From: Reticulascus tulasneorum
Lineage: Eukaryota; Ascomycota; Sordariomycetes; Glomerellales; Reticulascaceae
Assembly: GCA_001557505.1 (NCBI GenBank)
Contig: LSAX01000004.1
Span: forward strand, 434,001-498,000
DNA length: 64,000 nt
Direction of reading: 5' to 3'
Each line of letters begins with the position of its first letter. Within the stretch, counting starts at the first letter, position 1. Shown here piece by piece: positions 10,583 through 22,525 of this stretch. Position numbers and translations under genes: made by a program. A model generated the notes under the pieces. It did no database searches. It worked only from the letters and a program-made list of their open reading frames with translations, and was not told the DNA's origin.

Positions 10583-13195
10583 TCATGAGTCGAGGATTAA
10601 ATAGCTATCCTCCACTGGATTTTCCCACTTTTCCTGATTGGGCGGCCTCGCTTCCACCTCCATCCCCAGCGCGCGGGCTAGCTCGTTGGTCGAGGTGTAA
10701 GTGCTATCGTCGAGGTCCACCGCCCAGACCATAATCCTAAACGGCCAGACTGTCAGCTGCTTCAACACTTCTAGACGGTATTCAATGATATGCTTACCCC
10801 CCGACGCACCTGCTGTTAGCATATCGCACCTTCATCTCGAACGTCGGCAGGTCGTCGTACGAAATCCACTGGTCATTGTCCCAGGTGACGATTTCGACGG
10901 CTGCCACCGGGTCTAGCGTCACATGCGCCCCGCCGGCCGCGATGATTCGCCGCACCTCCGACGCCGAGAGCGTGCCGCGATTGCGGGTGCACGGTCCGGG
11001 TTTCTGGTTGACAATGTTAGCAGGTAGACTTTGTCCTAGACTTTGAGGACAAGCAAGTCTTTCTGTCTCTCTTTTGAAAACACCAAGTGGAGCGAGAAAT
11101 CAAAATAAGACAGGGAGACGAAAGTATTGCAGGTAAGATGAGGAAAAACCTACAGCACCCCCGGAGTATGGGCACCCAGTCGACATGCAGTTAGGATTCG
11201 ACATTGTGAAGCCTGGACAATGTCAGTTTCACATGCTTTTCCCGGCTATTTCTTCGTCTTGAACTTACTTCGCCCGTAGAATCCCAGGCCCATGACGAGC
11301 TGGCCTGGATCGATGTTATTACGCCAGAACAAGTCGAACGTCAGCCTAATCTCAGTCAGGTTGGTATGGCCAAGAGCAACGGCGCCAATCCACGGCGAGT
11401 CGCTGTCCCACGTGCCGTGTAGGTCGTATGTCATAATGTTGATCCAGTCAAGGGACCGTGCGAGACCCTGCAGGTCAAAGTGCTGGAGATACCAGTAGGA
11501 CGACGGCTACATGACTCTACATCAGCATCCGTTCTCGCGCTTTAAAGTCTGGCATTGTCCCCTCGCTCGACGCTGCCCTCCCCCCACCTCCAAGCCGCCC
11601 TCGGACAAAGCGAGGGGAGATCGTGGGAAAGTGGAATATATTGATCCTACTTACCACAGTGATGGTAAGTCCAAACTCCCGACCACTCCCGTTCAAGCGA
11701 GACCGAAGCTGGGCCATCCATGTCACGAAGTTAGCGTAATCGGCCGGGACGCCGCCGCGGTCATCTGCACCTGGGTACTCCCTAGTCTTCATCAGCGCAC
11801 GAAGAGAGGTACCATATCGGAGGGAAGTATCTACCAGTCAATATCGATGCCGTCGAGGTCGTAGTTGAACATGAAGCTGATGACCGAGTCGGCAAAGGCT
11901 TCGCGGGCACTTGCCGAGCCTGCCAGCTGCGAGAAGGTATATCGCGTTGGGCCGGGGTCGTTGAAGGACCACCCTCCGATGCTTATAAACACCCGTAGGC
12001 CCGGGTCATCCGTCTTGAGCAGTGCGATCTGCCGCGTGATATCGTTAGGGACACCATCCATCGGCTCTACATGGTAGGTGTTGGGGTTGATGGATGCGAA
12101 GGCCACGTTGATATGCGTATAGAAACCTAGCGGGATCTGGTTCGGTAGCATAACTAGACAGAAACTCTAGGTTAGCATGGTTGTGCGCATTTACCCCTCC
12201 TCCCTCGCTCGACTCGGCATTCTCCTGCGCGATGCATGGAAAGCACGAGACGAGCGAGAGAATACCAGAGACCCATTTTGCAGGGCCGACACCGTTTATG
12301 TAGAGAAGGCACACCAGTTCTTACCATCGCATGGGTTCCCAGTCCCCCAGCCCTCGTAGTAGGCGATTCTTCGCTTCCGCGCCGTCCCACTGTTCTCGCC
12401 GCACGAAGGCTGAGGGACGGTCTTGCCACCGCAGAACTCATCGGTCGTCCCTAGTATATCGTCAATACAGAAAGTATCAACATGATGTATGAGTAGTTCT
12501 CACCACAGAATCCGAAGGGACTGCAGCACACGTTAAGTGGACACTTTTCCCTTGCAACGTATCGAGGATCCCAGCCCCCGGGGTTGCACTCTGCCAAAAA
12601 ATTGCAGTTGTTGATGCAGATGTTGGGTGCGCAAAATGGGGCGCCTGTAATCGGACAAGAATAGTGCATCAGTTCGAGCCGTTCTTGAAGGGAAGAGCAA
12701 ATCCTCGGGGTGAAAGCATACCAGTTCCACAAATGTAGCTGTACCTCATGTTAGCCTTGCCCTGGCGCATTGAGATAGGTGGATGAGGTAAAAGAACGGC
12801 CACGCGAGGTGTCTTTCCTATCCCCCTTTCGTGTGTGCATCTCTCCGCCTTCTAAATCCTCCCGGGCGATGCGTGGCAACCGAAATTGAGAAGAGAAAGA
12901 TATTCATTGCAATTGCTAGGGAGACTCACGCATTGTCTGGGATTCCGCCGTTTCCGCAGCAGCCCACCTTGCACGGGTTCGAGGCGCTGCACGGGGTCGT
13001 CCCGTCGTCTTGCTGCCGGGCGAAAATAGCGGCCTCTGGCGATGAAGAGTGGCCACCGTGGTGGCTGCGGCGGCCAAAGATGCGCTCGGCATCTGAGTCA
13101 ACAGCCCCGGCGGTCCTGTTGATGCTGGCGGCCGAGGAGCAATCGCACAAGCTCAGGAGGAGCGCGAACGCGCAGTAGGCTCGCATAGCAGCCAT
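10583..13195 (-). CDS. secreted GH18 chitinase with chitin-binding (ChtBD1-type) modules
   Basis: Ten exons (13195-12930, 12738-12722, 12644-12504, 12450-12325, 12153-11835, 11781-11655, 11506-11269, 11212-11154, 11003-10798, 10736-10583) join in phase to 550 residues. Exon 2 is only 17 nt. A signal peptide (MAAMRAYCAFALLLSLC...) is followed by Cys-rich hevein-like stretches (CKVGCCGNGG; CPLNVCCSPFGFCG). The GH18 barrel shows YYEGWG, the SIGGW strand and the catalytic DGIDIDWE motif, whose W codon is split by an intron; the acid is about E291. MVWAVDLDD marks the barrel end. Such enzymes hydrolyse beta-1,4-linked GlcNAc. The architecture recalls fungal subgroup C (killer-toxin-like) chitinases, but no LysM pair is inside the protein and it stops about 30 residues after the barrel, without the long C-terminal part of that group. 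Confidence 0.9.
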
Positions 13196-14418
13196 GAGTT
13201 TTGGTAACAGAAATTGACTCTGCGAGGCTGAAAATTGAGAGAAGAGACTCCAGACCAACTGAACTCGGTCTCAGTTTCATGGATAGTGACGGGAGAGTGG
13301 GTAGCGAAGCAGATGGGTGGCGGAGAAGACATACCCAATCCTCGCTCTGCCAGAAACATCAACTTGTCCGCTTCCAGATAATGGTGATCGATGCAAGAAA
13401 TGCCCTCCTCGCCACAAGATCTGAGGACAGGGGAGGCGGAATCTCAAAATAAGCTCAGGTGCATGACGAAAAGTCATGGTCTGATATGCCGGTGTTGCCT
13501 ACCCCTGATAACCCATACTTACTGACTGCACACAACGTCTACGGAGACCCGCTCAACAGGAGTGGAGCAATGCAAAAATACAATTACGCGTTATGCCCGA
13601 TTGTGGAATATGCTCTCCTGAGGGTGTAAGCCGGGCACAGCCCACCTCTCCTCTTCCCGACCCGGAGCACTACCCGCACGCCCTCCCCCGGACCCGGACT
13701 AGATCGGACGAACGTCCTGAACGGCTTGCACCCATTTATAGCACGCGAAATTTTGTCAGACTAAAGGAGGTCGTCAGCGAAATTGTAATTAGCTTGTGCG
13801 TCGAAGAACCCCATCTCGGACCGGGCGTTCTTGATGCACGGCTTACAACGACAGCATTGGCGGCACGTCTTCCTACAGTTCCAAGCCTGTCAAGTCATCC
13901 ATCAGACGACACTGCGAGGCAGTCTGCGGAATGCAGTGAGAATATAGCTGCTTGCCGCGAGTGGTGTTCCCTAGATGGCGGCCACAAAGGCAGGCATAAT
14001 AGTCGGATACGGGCTTTCGATACAGACTACTTCGGATTGTCCGTCTGACGATGTAGCTTCCTTCTTTGTGCATGTCGCCATGTGAGAAGATTTGACTGAC
14101 GCATGTCTCCTGACAAAAAAGAGATAGGTTCCGCCAATCGCCATCCAAAGGACCTCCACCAGCCCATTGCCTGCGGTAATTAGTATTCCCCGGGTCTCCC
14201 CACTGCTAGCCACCGAGTCCAGACCGGGTGTGCCATTTTCTTTCCTCCCAGCGAGCCCATCATTCTTCCTTTTCTCTCCTTCCAGCTTTCGTTTCACCAC
14301 CATCTTCTATATCTTCCCGACAATTGTAAAAGTTGTTCGCAGGGCTCACCTTGGTGGCGACCGACTGCTTGCACCCCCTGGAAGCACATCTTTTTCCATA
14401 CCAGCAGCACTCGACATC
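13196..14418. promoter_or_regulatory. divergent promoter region between chitinase and SGNH hydrolase genes
   Basis: The two flanking genes for secreted enzymes are transcribed away from each other across about 1.2 kb. A CT-rich tract (about 14240-14310) lies upstream of the SGNH start, as is common in fungal promoters. Shared regulation is inferred from layout only. Confidence 0.4.
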
Positions 14419-16566
14419 ATGGGGCAACTCTACTGGCTCATACCGAAGCTCGCCTTTTTATTGACACTTGTCGGACATGCCCACCCGCAGTCCTACGATG
14501 ATTTCGGCTGGGTCAAGCGGTTCGCCATCGTGGGCGACAGCTACACGGCCGGCATCGGCGCTGGAGGCGTCCTTGACACGGCCTGCAGCCGCTACGATGG
14601 CTCATGGGCCGTCATGATGTCGCGCCAGTTCCCCGCCTTGCAGCAAATGTACAATTACGCGTGTTCCGGCGACAAGACGCCTGAAATCCTACAGCAGATC
14701 CGCCGGCTTCCCGGCGATCTTGACCTGGCCGTCCTGACGGCTGGCGGGAACGATCTATGTCTGGTTAGTTAGTCTTCTCGACTTGCTTTTTTCCCTTTTT
14801 TTGGCCCTCGCCGCTCTTCTATCTGAATCAGAGGAGAAGCACGAAGGGTGGTAAGAAGCTTGAACAAAATCGGGATAATCGGCTGACCCAAGACGTAGAG
14901 CGCCCTCCTCACGCACTGCATTATCTCCAACGTGGCCAGTCAGCAGGGCTGTAACCAGGTGGTCCAGCTGGCGCAGTCGGGGTTAGATACGTACTTTGAG
15001 GAGAACGTGCGGACGCTGCTCGCGGAGCTGGCCCCTAAGATGCGATCCAACGGCATCATCATGGTGCTATCATATGCAGAGTTTTTCGACGCCAACACCG
15101 ACCACTGCACGGGCGAAGACTGGACTCTGGTCTCGCCGCGGAGCCTGCCGTTGTCGCGTGGGTTGCGGGCCACTATGAACGACCTGGTGCGCCAGACCAA
15201 CGCCGCCATCTCAAGCGCGGTGGAGCGGGCAGCCTCGGACACCAACGTCAAGATCGGCTTCGCCAACTGGAATGCCTGGCCCGCCATCGTTAAGGGTCGA
15301 TTTTGTGAGGAGGGCCAAAGCCCAGATCCGTTCGGCGGCAGCGCCACCACTGCCAACCTCCAGTTCTTCAAGATCAACACCAATGTGGTCCCGGATCCCT
15401 GGTTCAGAAAGAGAAAACGCAGCATCAGCGAGCGAGAAGAAGAAGTCGACGGCGGGGATGAAGCGTATTTCGAGATGCGCAGGCGGATGGTTGCCGATGA
15501 CCTGACTGCTTTCGTTACCAACGAAACGGCCCGGACGATGCTGCCCATCAACTCCCGCGCTATCACGCAGCCGAACTGCCCATCAGGTGTCTCCAGCATC
15601 CCCGACTTCATCGGCAAGTTGTTCCACCCGACGCTCCTGGGCCACACGACCATGATGACCTACGGCCTCAACGAGATCCGGAGCCTACGAGCCGAGCAGC
15701 TCGGCCTGCCGGGCCCGGGCTGCCAGGCGGAATCGCCGACCTGCGTGGGCCTGCCGACCTCGGCCAAGCCGTACGCCTCGTGGTTCTCTGTCAAGGACCG
15801 CATCGTGCCATTCTGCCAAGCTGTCGGGCAGGCCATCGCCCTGGGACAGGGCGGCACGCCGTTCACCAAGATGGTCGAGACATACGCTAGCACCCTGGAC
15901 AAGGTCCGGCTCGGCGCCGTGTATGCTCACTCGACCCGCCCCACGTCCGGGGCATGGAGCACGGACGACTGCGTCGTGGCATTGAAAAGGATGACCGTAG
16001 AGTGCTGGCTGAGCCACCGGCCAGTCGCGAATCCCATGCTGTGGGTGTTTGGCGGCTCGTTCCGCGTCAAAGACTGGACCTACAGCGTGACGCCGCTCGC
16101 GACGAACCGCCTTTGGCCGCCAGTCAACGAAGCGAAGGCCGAGGTGCACGGCTCCCTCGTGGCCGGGTCCGCCTCTTTCACCTACACCATCAAGGGCTCT
16201 GGTTTCGCCACGTGGGACCGGGGCCAGAACACACTCCTGAGCAACTTCACCTACTGCAATGGGGGCGTAGCGCCGCTGGGGTGGGGATTCAAATACCTCG
16301 TCCCGGTGCCCAATGGCTACGAGTGGGAGGCCTCCATCCAGGCCGCGACTGGGGAGCACGCCGATTGTATGAGTAGCGGCTCGGTCATCAACTACGCCGG
16401 CGGGCCGTCCAACGTCCCCGTCACCTGGCAGAAGCAGCCGGACTCGTGGGAGCTCCTCTGCCCCGGCGTCGACATCCCAGGCCTGACTTGCCTTAAGGAC
16501 TGCTGCGGCACCTTGCGCTGTAGGGTCTGGTGCAATGCATATTGCGGGGGTCTGATTTGTCATTAA
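14419..16566 (+). CDS. secreted SGNH/GDSL hydrolase with Cys-rich C-terminal tail
   Basis: Exons 14419-14763 and 14899-16566 give 670 residues. The N-terminus has a signal-peptide-like segment (LAFLLTLVGHAHPQ). SGNH block I is GDSYTAG (nucleophile S41), block III is GGND (N111) and block V is FHPTLLGH (H358). These support an esterase or lipase-type hydrolase, possibly a carbohydrate deacylase. The second half (about residues 390-670) is not recognised. It ends with eight Cys in the last 35 residues (pattern C-C-CC-C-C-C-C), which would suit a small disulfide module. GC content and codon use are high and even, as in the neighbouring chitinase. It is read divergently from that chitinase. Confidence 0.82.
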
Positions 16567-17381
16567 AGAGGATGTGAGTAGTATGATTTAGGGGTCATGC
16601 ACAATTGGGTTCGGAATACAAGCCAAGAGACGGCGGAGATATTCTGTGGCTGGGGCTGAAGAAGCGGACAAGAATAGAGATTGTCTTGCACCCGAGTTGA
16701 ATTGTTTTGATACTGATATCTTATACAGCTATAAAACAATTAACTTTCGCGAACTATTGTAAACCTTACTATATGTTAGTATTGTAAATCCTATAATACT
16801 TTGTCTTTTTAGATCAAGTAGGGCTCTGTTGCGAGTTTGTTCCAATATGAATCTACAAAGCCCTGAAAGCTTCTCCGATAAGTGACATTGAAGCAATTGG
16901 TTAGGTAATTCATCATACCATTGGAGCCAGGCAAACGGGTAATCGTGATCTCTGTCCCTCGCTTCCGAATATCCGGACCGTCATATATCCCACAAGCCCA
17001 TCCGATATCAGTCCAAGTGACACCTGCTCGAGAATCACCCATGCTGACTTGCCGCATCTTATTCGCCCCTTTGGTTTAATTCGCACCAAAGCACGCAGCC
17101 AATCACTGCAGCCTGCAGTAAATGCGAGCAGATACGGCGATACGGTCGAGGGCACGTGCCGCGCTAAACTTGGATTGAACCATATCAATCTCCAGGCTGC
17201 GTCGATGGTAGATTCAAGAACTAGGGGAGAACTCAATTATTTAAAGGCAGTGTAGGGGCCTTCCTCTTGGCTCTTCCTCTCTTCCACTGCCTGCCAAACG
17301 TGCTTGTCAATTGAACACCATATCTGCGTTCTACAGTCGCATATCCTCGCGAAGTAGCATCTGAGAAGAGTCAACTCAAAT
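16567..17381. other. intergenic region
   Basis: AT-rich around 16700-16800. A minus-strand open frame (16809-17057) encodes a plausible but unrecognised 80-residue peptide and could be a remnant or terminal exon. It is not called. Confidence 0.4.
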
Positions 17382-17999
17382 ATGAAAGAACCGCAGCCAG
17401 TTGATTTCCCTCTGGACGAGGAGGCTTCTTTTCGCCCAAACACACTACTATCCATGCGTCAAGGCAAGGGGCTTGCAAGCACCGTATCCATCTACAACAT
17501 TACCGACCCTCAGTCTGATGTGCAATCCATTCCAAACCTAGATGAAATCACAGCCAACTCGGACAATCAGATACCAATGCTTGAATTCCGCCAGGATTCG
17601 TGGCACAATCGAACTCTCAAAGCCGTCGACGGGTCTGGTACCCTGGTCGCAGAGATCTCGGGCCCGCTTCTGTCCCTCGGCCATTGGAAGCTGACGTTCC
17701 CGCCTGGATCAACGCACTCGACCCATGACATCGAGATGCGCCCTGCTGGGATGACACGGCGGGAGGACACATTTGTCAAGGACAGTGTGCCATACTTCTG
17801 GGATATAGTGGAATCTGGGTCGCGTTTCGAGTTGTTTAAGGTGGTTGAGGGGAAGAGGGTGGAGGTTGCCAGGTTTCTTGGCAAGGGGTTATGGATTTCT
17901 TGCGGTGCATTGCTTGTCGATGCCGAGCAAGTTGACAACCTTGTTGCGGTAGTGACATGTGTCGCGATGCTGAAGAGGATAGATTCGTTTCGGAAGTAG
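17382..17999 (+). CDS. LURP-one-related / tubby C-terminal-like protein
   Basis: A single exon of 205 residues, the normal size for fungal proteins with the LURP-one/tubby-like barrel. The family pattern is visible: a central strand region (WHNRTLKAVDGSGTLVAEI), then FELFKVVEGKRVEVARF, and a C-terminal hydrophobic helix (VDNLVAVVTCVAMLKRID) that fills the barrel in the fold. There is no signal peptide. Members bind phospholipid headgroups or have unknown roles; no specific job can be assigned here. Confidence 0.7.
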   Translation: MKEPQPVDFPLDEEASFRPNTLLSMRQGKGLASTVSIYNITDPQSDVQSIPNLDEITANSDNQIPMLEFRQDSWHNRTLKAVDGSGTLVAEISGPLLSLGHWKLTFPPGSTHSTHDIEMRPAGMTRREDTFVKDSVPYFWDIVESGSRFELFKVVEGKRVEVARFLGKGLWISCGALLVDAEQVDNLVAVVTCVAMLKRIDSFRK

Positions 18000-18657
18000 T
18001 AGATGTTCATGCGAAAGATGGGCTATCATATACTGTCGTCAACACGAGGGCGTTTTTTCGTTCACTGGCTTCAGAATGTCACTCGTTAATATGATTCTCA
18101 GTCGTCAAGCATCATCTCATTTCTTCCCAACTACCAAACGGGCCGGAGTTGGCTTGCGTGGAGATTGTACATGAGTCGCGAAAATGTGGGTGCTGTGTGG
18201 ATGAGGGGCCAGCTTGATTCGAAGACGATCATGTGCCCGAAACCTGACCTCCAGTGTCACTAATACAAATAACAGATGTGAAGGGACCGGTTGTTTAGTT
18301 ATTCAAAATCCCCATCGCTCAACAGGCCAGGAGCCTCCAAATACCCTTTCCCAACTGACAGAAACTTCAGCTGCAGTATTTGTTGCAAGTGTCACCGAAT
18401 ATTACGCAGTATATTTTAAAGGTATGATATTAAAGTGTTGAATATCTCTAAGACATTTCCAAACCGAACTCCAAGCTGCCAGTCATCATCTAAGCCTTGC
18501 GGTATGCCCGAACGCCATGATGCCCAAAGACTCCATATTTTAGCCAATGCAATCAACTTGTCCTTCTATAGTATCCCTCAACCATTCTATATATCCGTCT
18601 ATGATGAATTCGGGACTTGCTGACAAAAGCGAGCCCAATGCCAAACAGTCGTCTTCT
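18000..18657. other. intergenic region
   Basis: It lies between convergent genes. No coding or repeat signal was recognised. Confidence 0.5.
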
Positions 18658-20394
18658 CTAGCCGGCAGCAACAATCTTGCCGAACAGCCTCTCACGCTTC
18701 ATCAAAAGTCCAGAAACAATCATGACTGCGCCAGCCACGATCAGCAAGATGAACGACTTCTGTATCGCCTTGGTGATGGCCAAGATGGCCTGTTCTCTAA
18801 GCTCTCCAGTTAATCGCAGGAACAGCTCGCTCTGCACTCCCGCAACACCGCCTTGGATCTCTTCGTTGGAAAAGCCGTGGCCCACGAGCGCACCACGGAG
18901 GTTCTGAATCGCCGAGGACTGGAACACTTGCCCCGCAACGACAAGGGCAATGACTGTGCTTCCAATTTGAGCAACGTTGAGGAACGAGATGACATCGCCC
19001 ATATCCTTTGCCTCAGCGGTCAAGGTGCCCACCGCGTAAGAGAGTTGCAGTGTCAAACCCGAACCAACAGCGATCAGGATAGTGTATCCGTAGATGTGGC
19101 CCTCGGGGGTGGCTGGATCAATCAAAGCCATCAGCAGCGAGCTGCCGATCAGGACGAATACTCCGGCGACGACGTAGATGGGCATGTAGAACTTCACCTT
19201 CGACAAGAGCCAGCCGGCTGCGAGGTTGACCGTCACGGAGATGGCGACAAACGGCAGAAGACGAACAGCGGCCATGAGCGCACTGTCATTGTGGACAAAC
19301 TGGAAGTAGATGGGGATGAAGTAGACGACGACAAACAGGGAGGTAATGTTTGCTGCCGTTGCGATGTAGAGCAGGACCTGGGTGCGGGACTTGAGAAGCT
19401 GGCCCGGGAATGATCGAGTGTCCTCGGTGGTGAAGATGGTGAAGTACTGCTGGAGGGCGTAGACGACGACCAGTACGAAGAAGACGACGATGGTAGCGAT
19501 GGTGCGGCCGTCATTCCACGGCCATTGCCCACCGGCCATGGTGAATCCCATAGAGAAGGTCACCCACATGCCAAGGTTCAAAAGGAAGCCGACGAAATCG
19601 AGATTGGCAACGCGGCTTTGGACCGAAACGCCCTGGACGGGATGCAGGGACGGCAAGTAGAACAACATGACCGGGGCCATGACGGCTCCGACAACCAGGT
19701 TGATGTAAAAAGCCCATCGCCAAGTGGCATTCGAGACGGAAAAGGCGCCGCCAATGACGGGACCCAAAACTGCGCCAAGGCCCCAGAAGAGACCGATGCC
19801 TGCGATATATCCTCCTCGCTCCTTTCTAGATGCAAGAGAGGAGACGTAGTTGAGACAGCCGAGATAGACGCCAGCTCCTCCCGAGCCGGCAATGACACGT
19901 CCGACAATCAAGGCGTTCATGCTCGGCGCGGCGCCACAGACAGCGGAGCCAATCTCGAACAGCAGGACGCTGGCGATGAAGATCCATTTCATGTTGAAGG
20001 AAGTGTAAAGCGAGCCAACCAATAGGATGACAGCGACAGATCCCATGGGGAAACCGGCACCGAGCCAAGCTAGCTGGACAACGTGGCCAAAGGTCTCGAT
20101 GACGGCGCCCTGGACGTCTGCGGCAATGGTGGTGTCGAGACCGTAGAGGAAGGCGCTCGAGTAGAGGGCCATGAGGATGAGAACCCACTTGATGCCAGTG
20201 ACGGTCCTGACGTCGTCGGTTTCGTCGCCATTCTCAGAGAGGGGCTTTGCATCTTGCTTTTCGGGGTCGGCTCGGCTCTGTGCTCGACTGAGTCTGGACG
20301 AGGCAGTATAGATCTGGGGTAGATGGGTTGGAGCCGCCTCCTCGGCTGCCAGGGTACTTGTGGAGGGCGAGGAGCCAAGCTGTGGTTGCGCCAT
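18658..20394 (-). CDS. MFS drug-efflux transporter, DHA2 (14-TMS) family
   Basis: An intronless 578-residue frame. About 70 hydrophilic residues precede the first helix (VLILMALYSSAFLYG). Family motifs are clear: LDTTIAADVQ in TMS1, GRVIAGSGGAGVY after TMS3, and the antiporter motif LGPVIGGAFS followed by WRWAFYINL. About 14 hydrophobic helices can be counted. The protein is expected in the plasma membrane, exporting small molecules with proton counterflow. No biosynthetic cluster lies beside it, so the substrate is open; fungal toxin or drug export is typical of the family. Confidence 0.92.
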   Translation of the reverse strand: MAQPQLGSSPSTSTLAAEEAAPTHLPQIYTASSRLSRAQSRADPEKQDAKPLSENGDETDDVRTVTGIKWVLILMALYSSAFLYGLDTTIAADVQGAVIETFGHVVQLAWLGAGFPMGSVAVILLVGSLYTSFNMKWIFIASVLLFEIGSAVCGAAPSMNALIVGRVIAGSGGAGVYLGCLNYVSSLASRKERGGYIAGIGLFWGLGAVLGPVIGGAFSVSNATWRWAFYINLVVGAVMAPVMLFYLPSLHPVQGVSVQSRVANLDFVGFLLNLGMWVTFSMGFTMAGGQWPWNDGRTIATIVVFFVLVVVYALQQYFTIFTTEDTRSFPGQLLKSRTQVLLYIATAANITSLFVVVYFIPIYFQFVHNDSALMAAVRLLPFVAISVTVNLAAGWLLSKVKFYMPIYVVAGVFVLIGSSLLMALIDPATPEGHIYGYTILIAVGSGLTLQLSYAVGTLTAEAKDMGDVISFLNVAQIGSTVIALVVAGQVFQSSAIQNLRGALVGHGFSNEEIQGGVAGVQSELFLRLTGELREQAILAITKAIQKSFILLIVAGAVMIVSGLLMKRERLFGKIVAAG

Positions 20395-22525
20395 TGTTTC
20401 TGTCTACCGAAGTCCTGGGACTTATAGGGCTGGGTGGAGAGTCGGGGGCGGTAGCTTGGCTGCTTGTCTGCAAGGGGGCAGTAAACTCTCTTGGAGTGGG
20501 GAAGCAGAGATGGCGCCTCGACAGTTCACAGCGCAGGATATGTTAAAGTTGATGGGGACTTTGCGGTGGCTGGATGTGGGGATTGAAGTTATCTAGATGG
20601 GATAATGCGGTGGATGAGATTGATGGAGAGTGTTGATGATGTCGGAATGGAGTCTAGAGTTCCCAGACCCTTTGACCGGAGACGTCTTCATTGTTATATA
20701 TGGCAAGAAGGGGATGGCGCTCAAATACGCGGTACGAGTTTATTCAGCAGTCCCCGGTTCGGGAGTTAGTCATGGAGTTTAGAATTGGTGTATCGAATGT
20801 CTTCCAAATCAGGGGCCAAGATCTCAGCACCATGGACTTTTCGGCTTTTGTCAGCGGTGCATTTCCAGATTCGGAACTGTACTTTGCTTCGTGCATTTGT
20901 AAGGAGGATTGCGACCGTCCGCCGTGATTGGCTGGATGAGATGAAACCGTGGATGGGGATCCACCTAAATTAGACCGACCTGGCCCGTGCGCGGCTGTCA
21001 CCCCGCCCATTGGCTCGGTCTGATTATAAAAGATACTCTGGCAAGGCGTGATTCGGCTGCCACACGTAATTAATTTATAGCGGCGCTCCACTAGCTTCAG
21101 TGCTGTGATTAGTCTGTATAGTGCCTGGAGTCTAGCGTTGGACCCCTACGGGCACTATGTAAGTACTTCGTCCCCCTCCCGCAGGGCTACGGAGCACGTT
21201 AAAAATCAGTATTTTCCACGGAACTTTGTACTTTGTAAGCTAATCATTGGTGTGCAGAGACTTCTGTAGATCTACGATTGTGCTCAGGCCAGGCCATCTC
21301 TAATTAGCAAAGGTACTTCGAATAGCAAAGTAGCAAAGCAAAGCTGTGCAGCACAACAATTCATCAGCACTCCTGAAAAATGCTTCAATGACGTAATTTG
21401 ACGATAACAATCCCGTCTCTATTCTCAAAACACACCCAGCCCAGCCCCGTACTGCAGGGGCTTGAAGGCAGTTCCATGTCCTTCGATTGTCAGCATCGAT
21501 CCATTCACCGTTTCTCCATTGTTGGTCTTCTTAAGCATTCTGCAGATTGCATGCTGCTCTGCTCGACGACACCGAGGTGAAGAGAACCACCATCTTCGTG
21601 GCGATGCTTGGAGCGGAGGATTGCTGTAGCTGTGTTCTGGAAGCAGATCGAATATCAGCTGCAGTTCTCTGACTGAGCACTACTTAAGACGAGACTGCGT
21701 TCAACTTCAGAGCCACCCAAGGGCTGCTCGACGAATGGCAGGGAGCAAAGACGGTCGAGGAACACAGTCAGATCGGAGGCGCTGAGGACTAAGAACTAGC
21801 CGATGCAAGATTCGGTGTGCCAGAGTGCTGATTACCTTAGGCTACTGGGTCTACTCGCGCGAGGTAGGGCCGCGGGCAGGTATTACTCTATCAAGTATCA
21901 TTGCTGCCGTGCCTAAGCAGTCGGTGATGATGGCCAGGCCACTACCATATGCAGCTCATTAATGATAACATCAACTACCTTATCTTGCTCTTTGTGGGTC
22001 TACTGCTCACAACAGACCACGGCCAATTACCAAACCTGGTGCATACTTCTTTAGAAACCCGAACCTTGTGCTGGTCGGCGAGGTATTCTCTCTCTCCAAC
22101 CATGAAATCGGTGCGATCAAGTCGCAGCAGCGAGGGTGGAATGGAAATCCCAACTGTGGCTCAATTACATTGTGGCGTTCTGTCCTTCCAACAACTACTA
22201 CTATGTAGGTACCTACTTAGGTACCTAGGTACCTAGGTACCTTGCACACCACTGTGGTTGGTGGCTGATGACGCCCTTATCGTTCGTCCCTTCACCGACC
22301 CCCACTACCTGCATCAAGAGTGCTCCATTTTAGGCGACAAGCTCCCAAAGAGCTTCCTTCCAGCTGCTCTCCCTGGCTTAAACCAACCTCCTGGGAAGCC
22401 GCGCATCTTCCTTTGGCACAATTCCTGATTGTCTGCTATCAAATTTCAGCGCCAGACTCCTCCATTGCTCATCCACAGCACCCTTTTTTATTCCGAAAAA
22501 CCGAAGGCCCTGCACAAAGCTCACA
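20395..22525. other. long intergenic region
   Basis: About 2.1 kb without a convincing gene. It holds the MFS promoter side, scattered short frames without domain signals, and the 8-bp repeat block at 22207-22242. Confidence 0.45.
22207..22242. repeat. short tandem/palindromic repeat, unit taggtacc
   Basis: Three perfect adjacent copies of the 8-bp unit plus an interrupted one. Each contains the palindrome GGTACC and the block is largely self-complementary. It lies about 290 bp upstream of the promethin-like gene. Function unknown; such simple arrays are common in fungal intergenic DNA. Confidence 0.7.

Noticed and set aside
15685..16563. Long minus-strand open frame opposite the SGNH gene
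   Set aside because: It is an antisense shadow of a GC-rich coding exon with no recognisable protein features.
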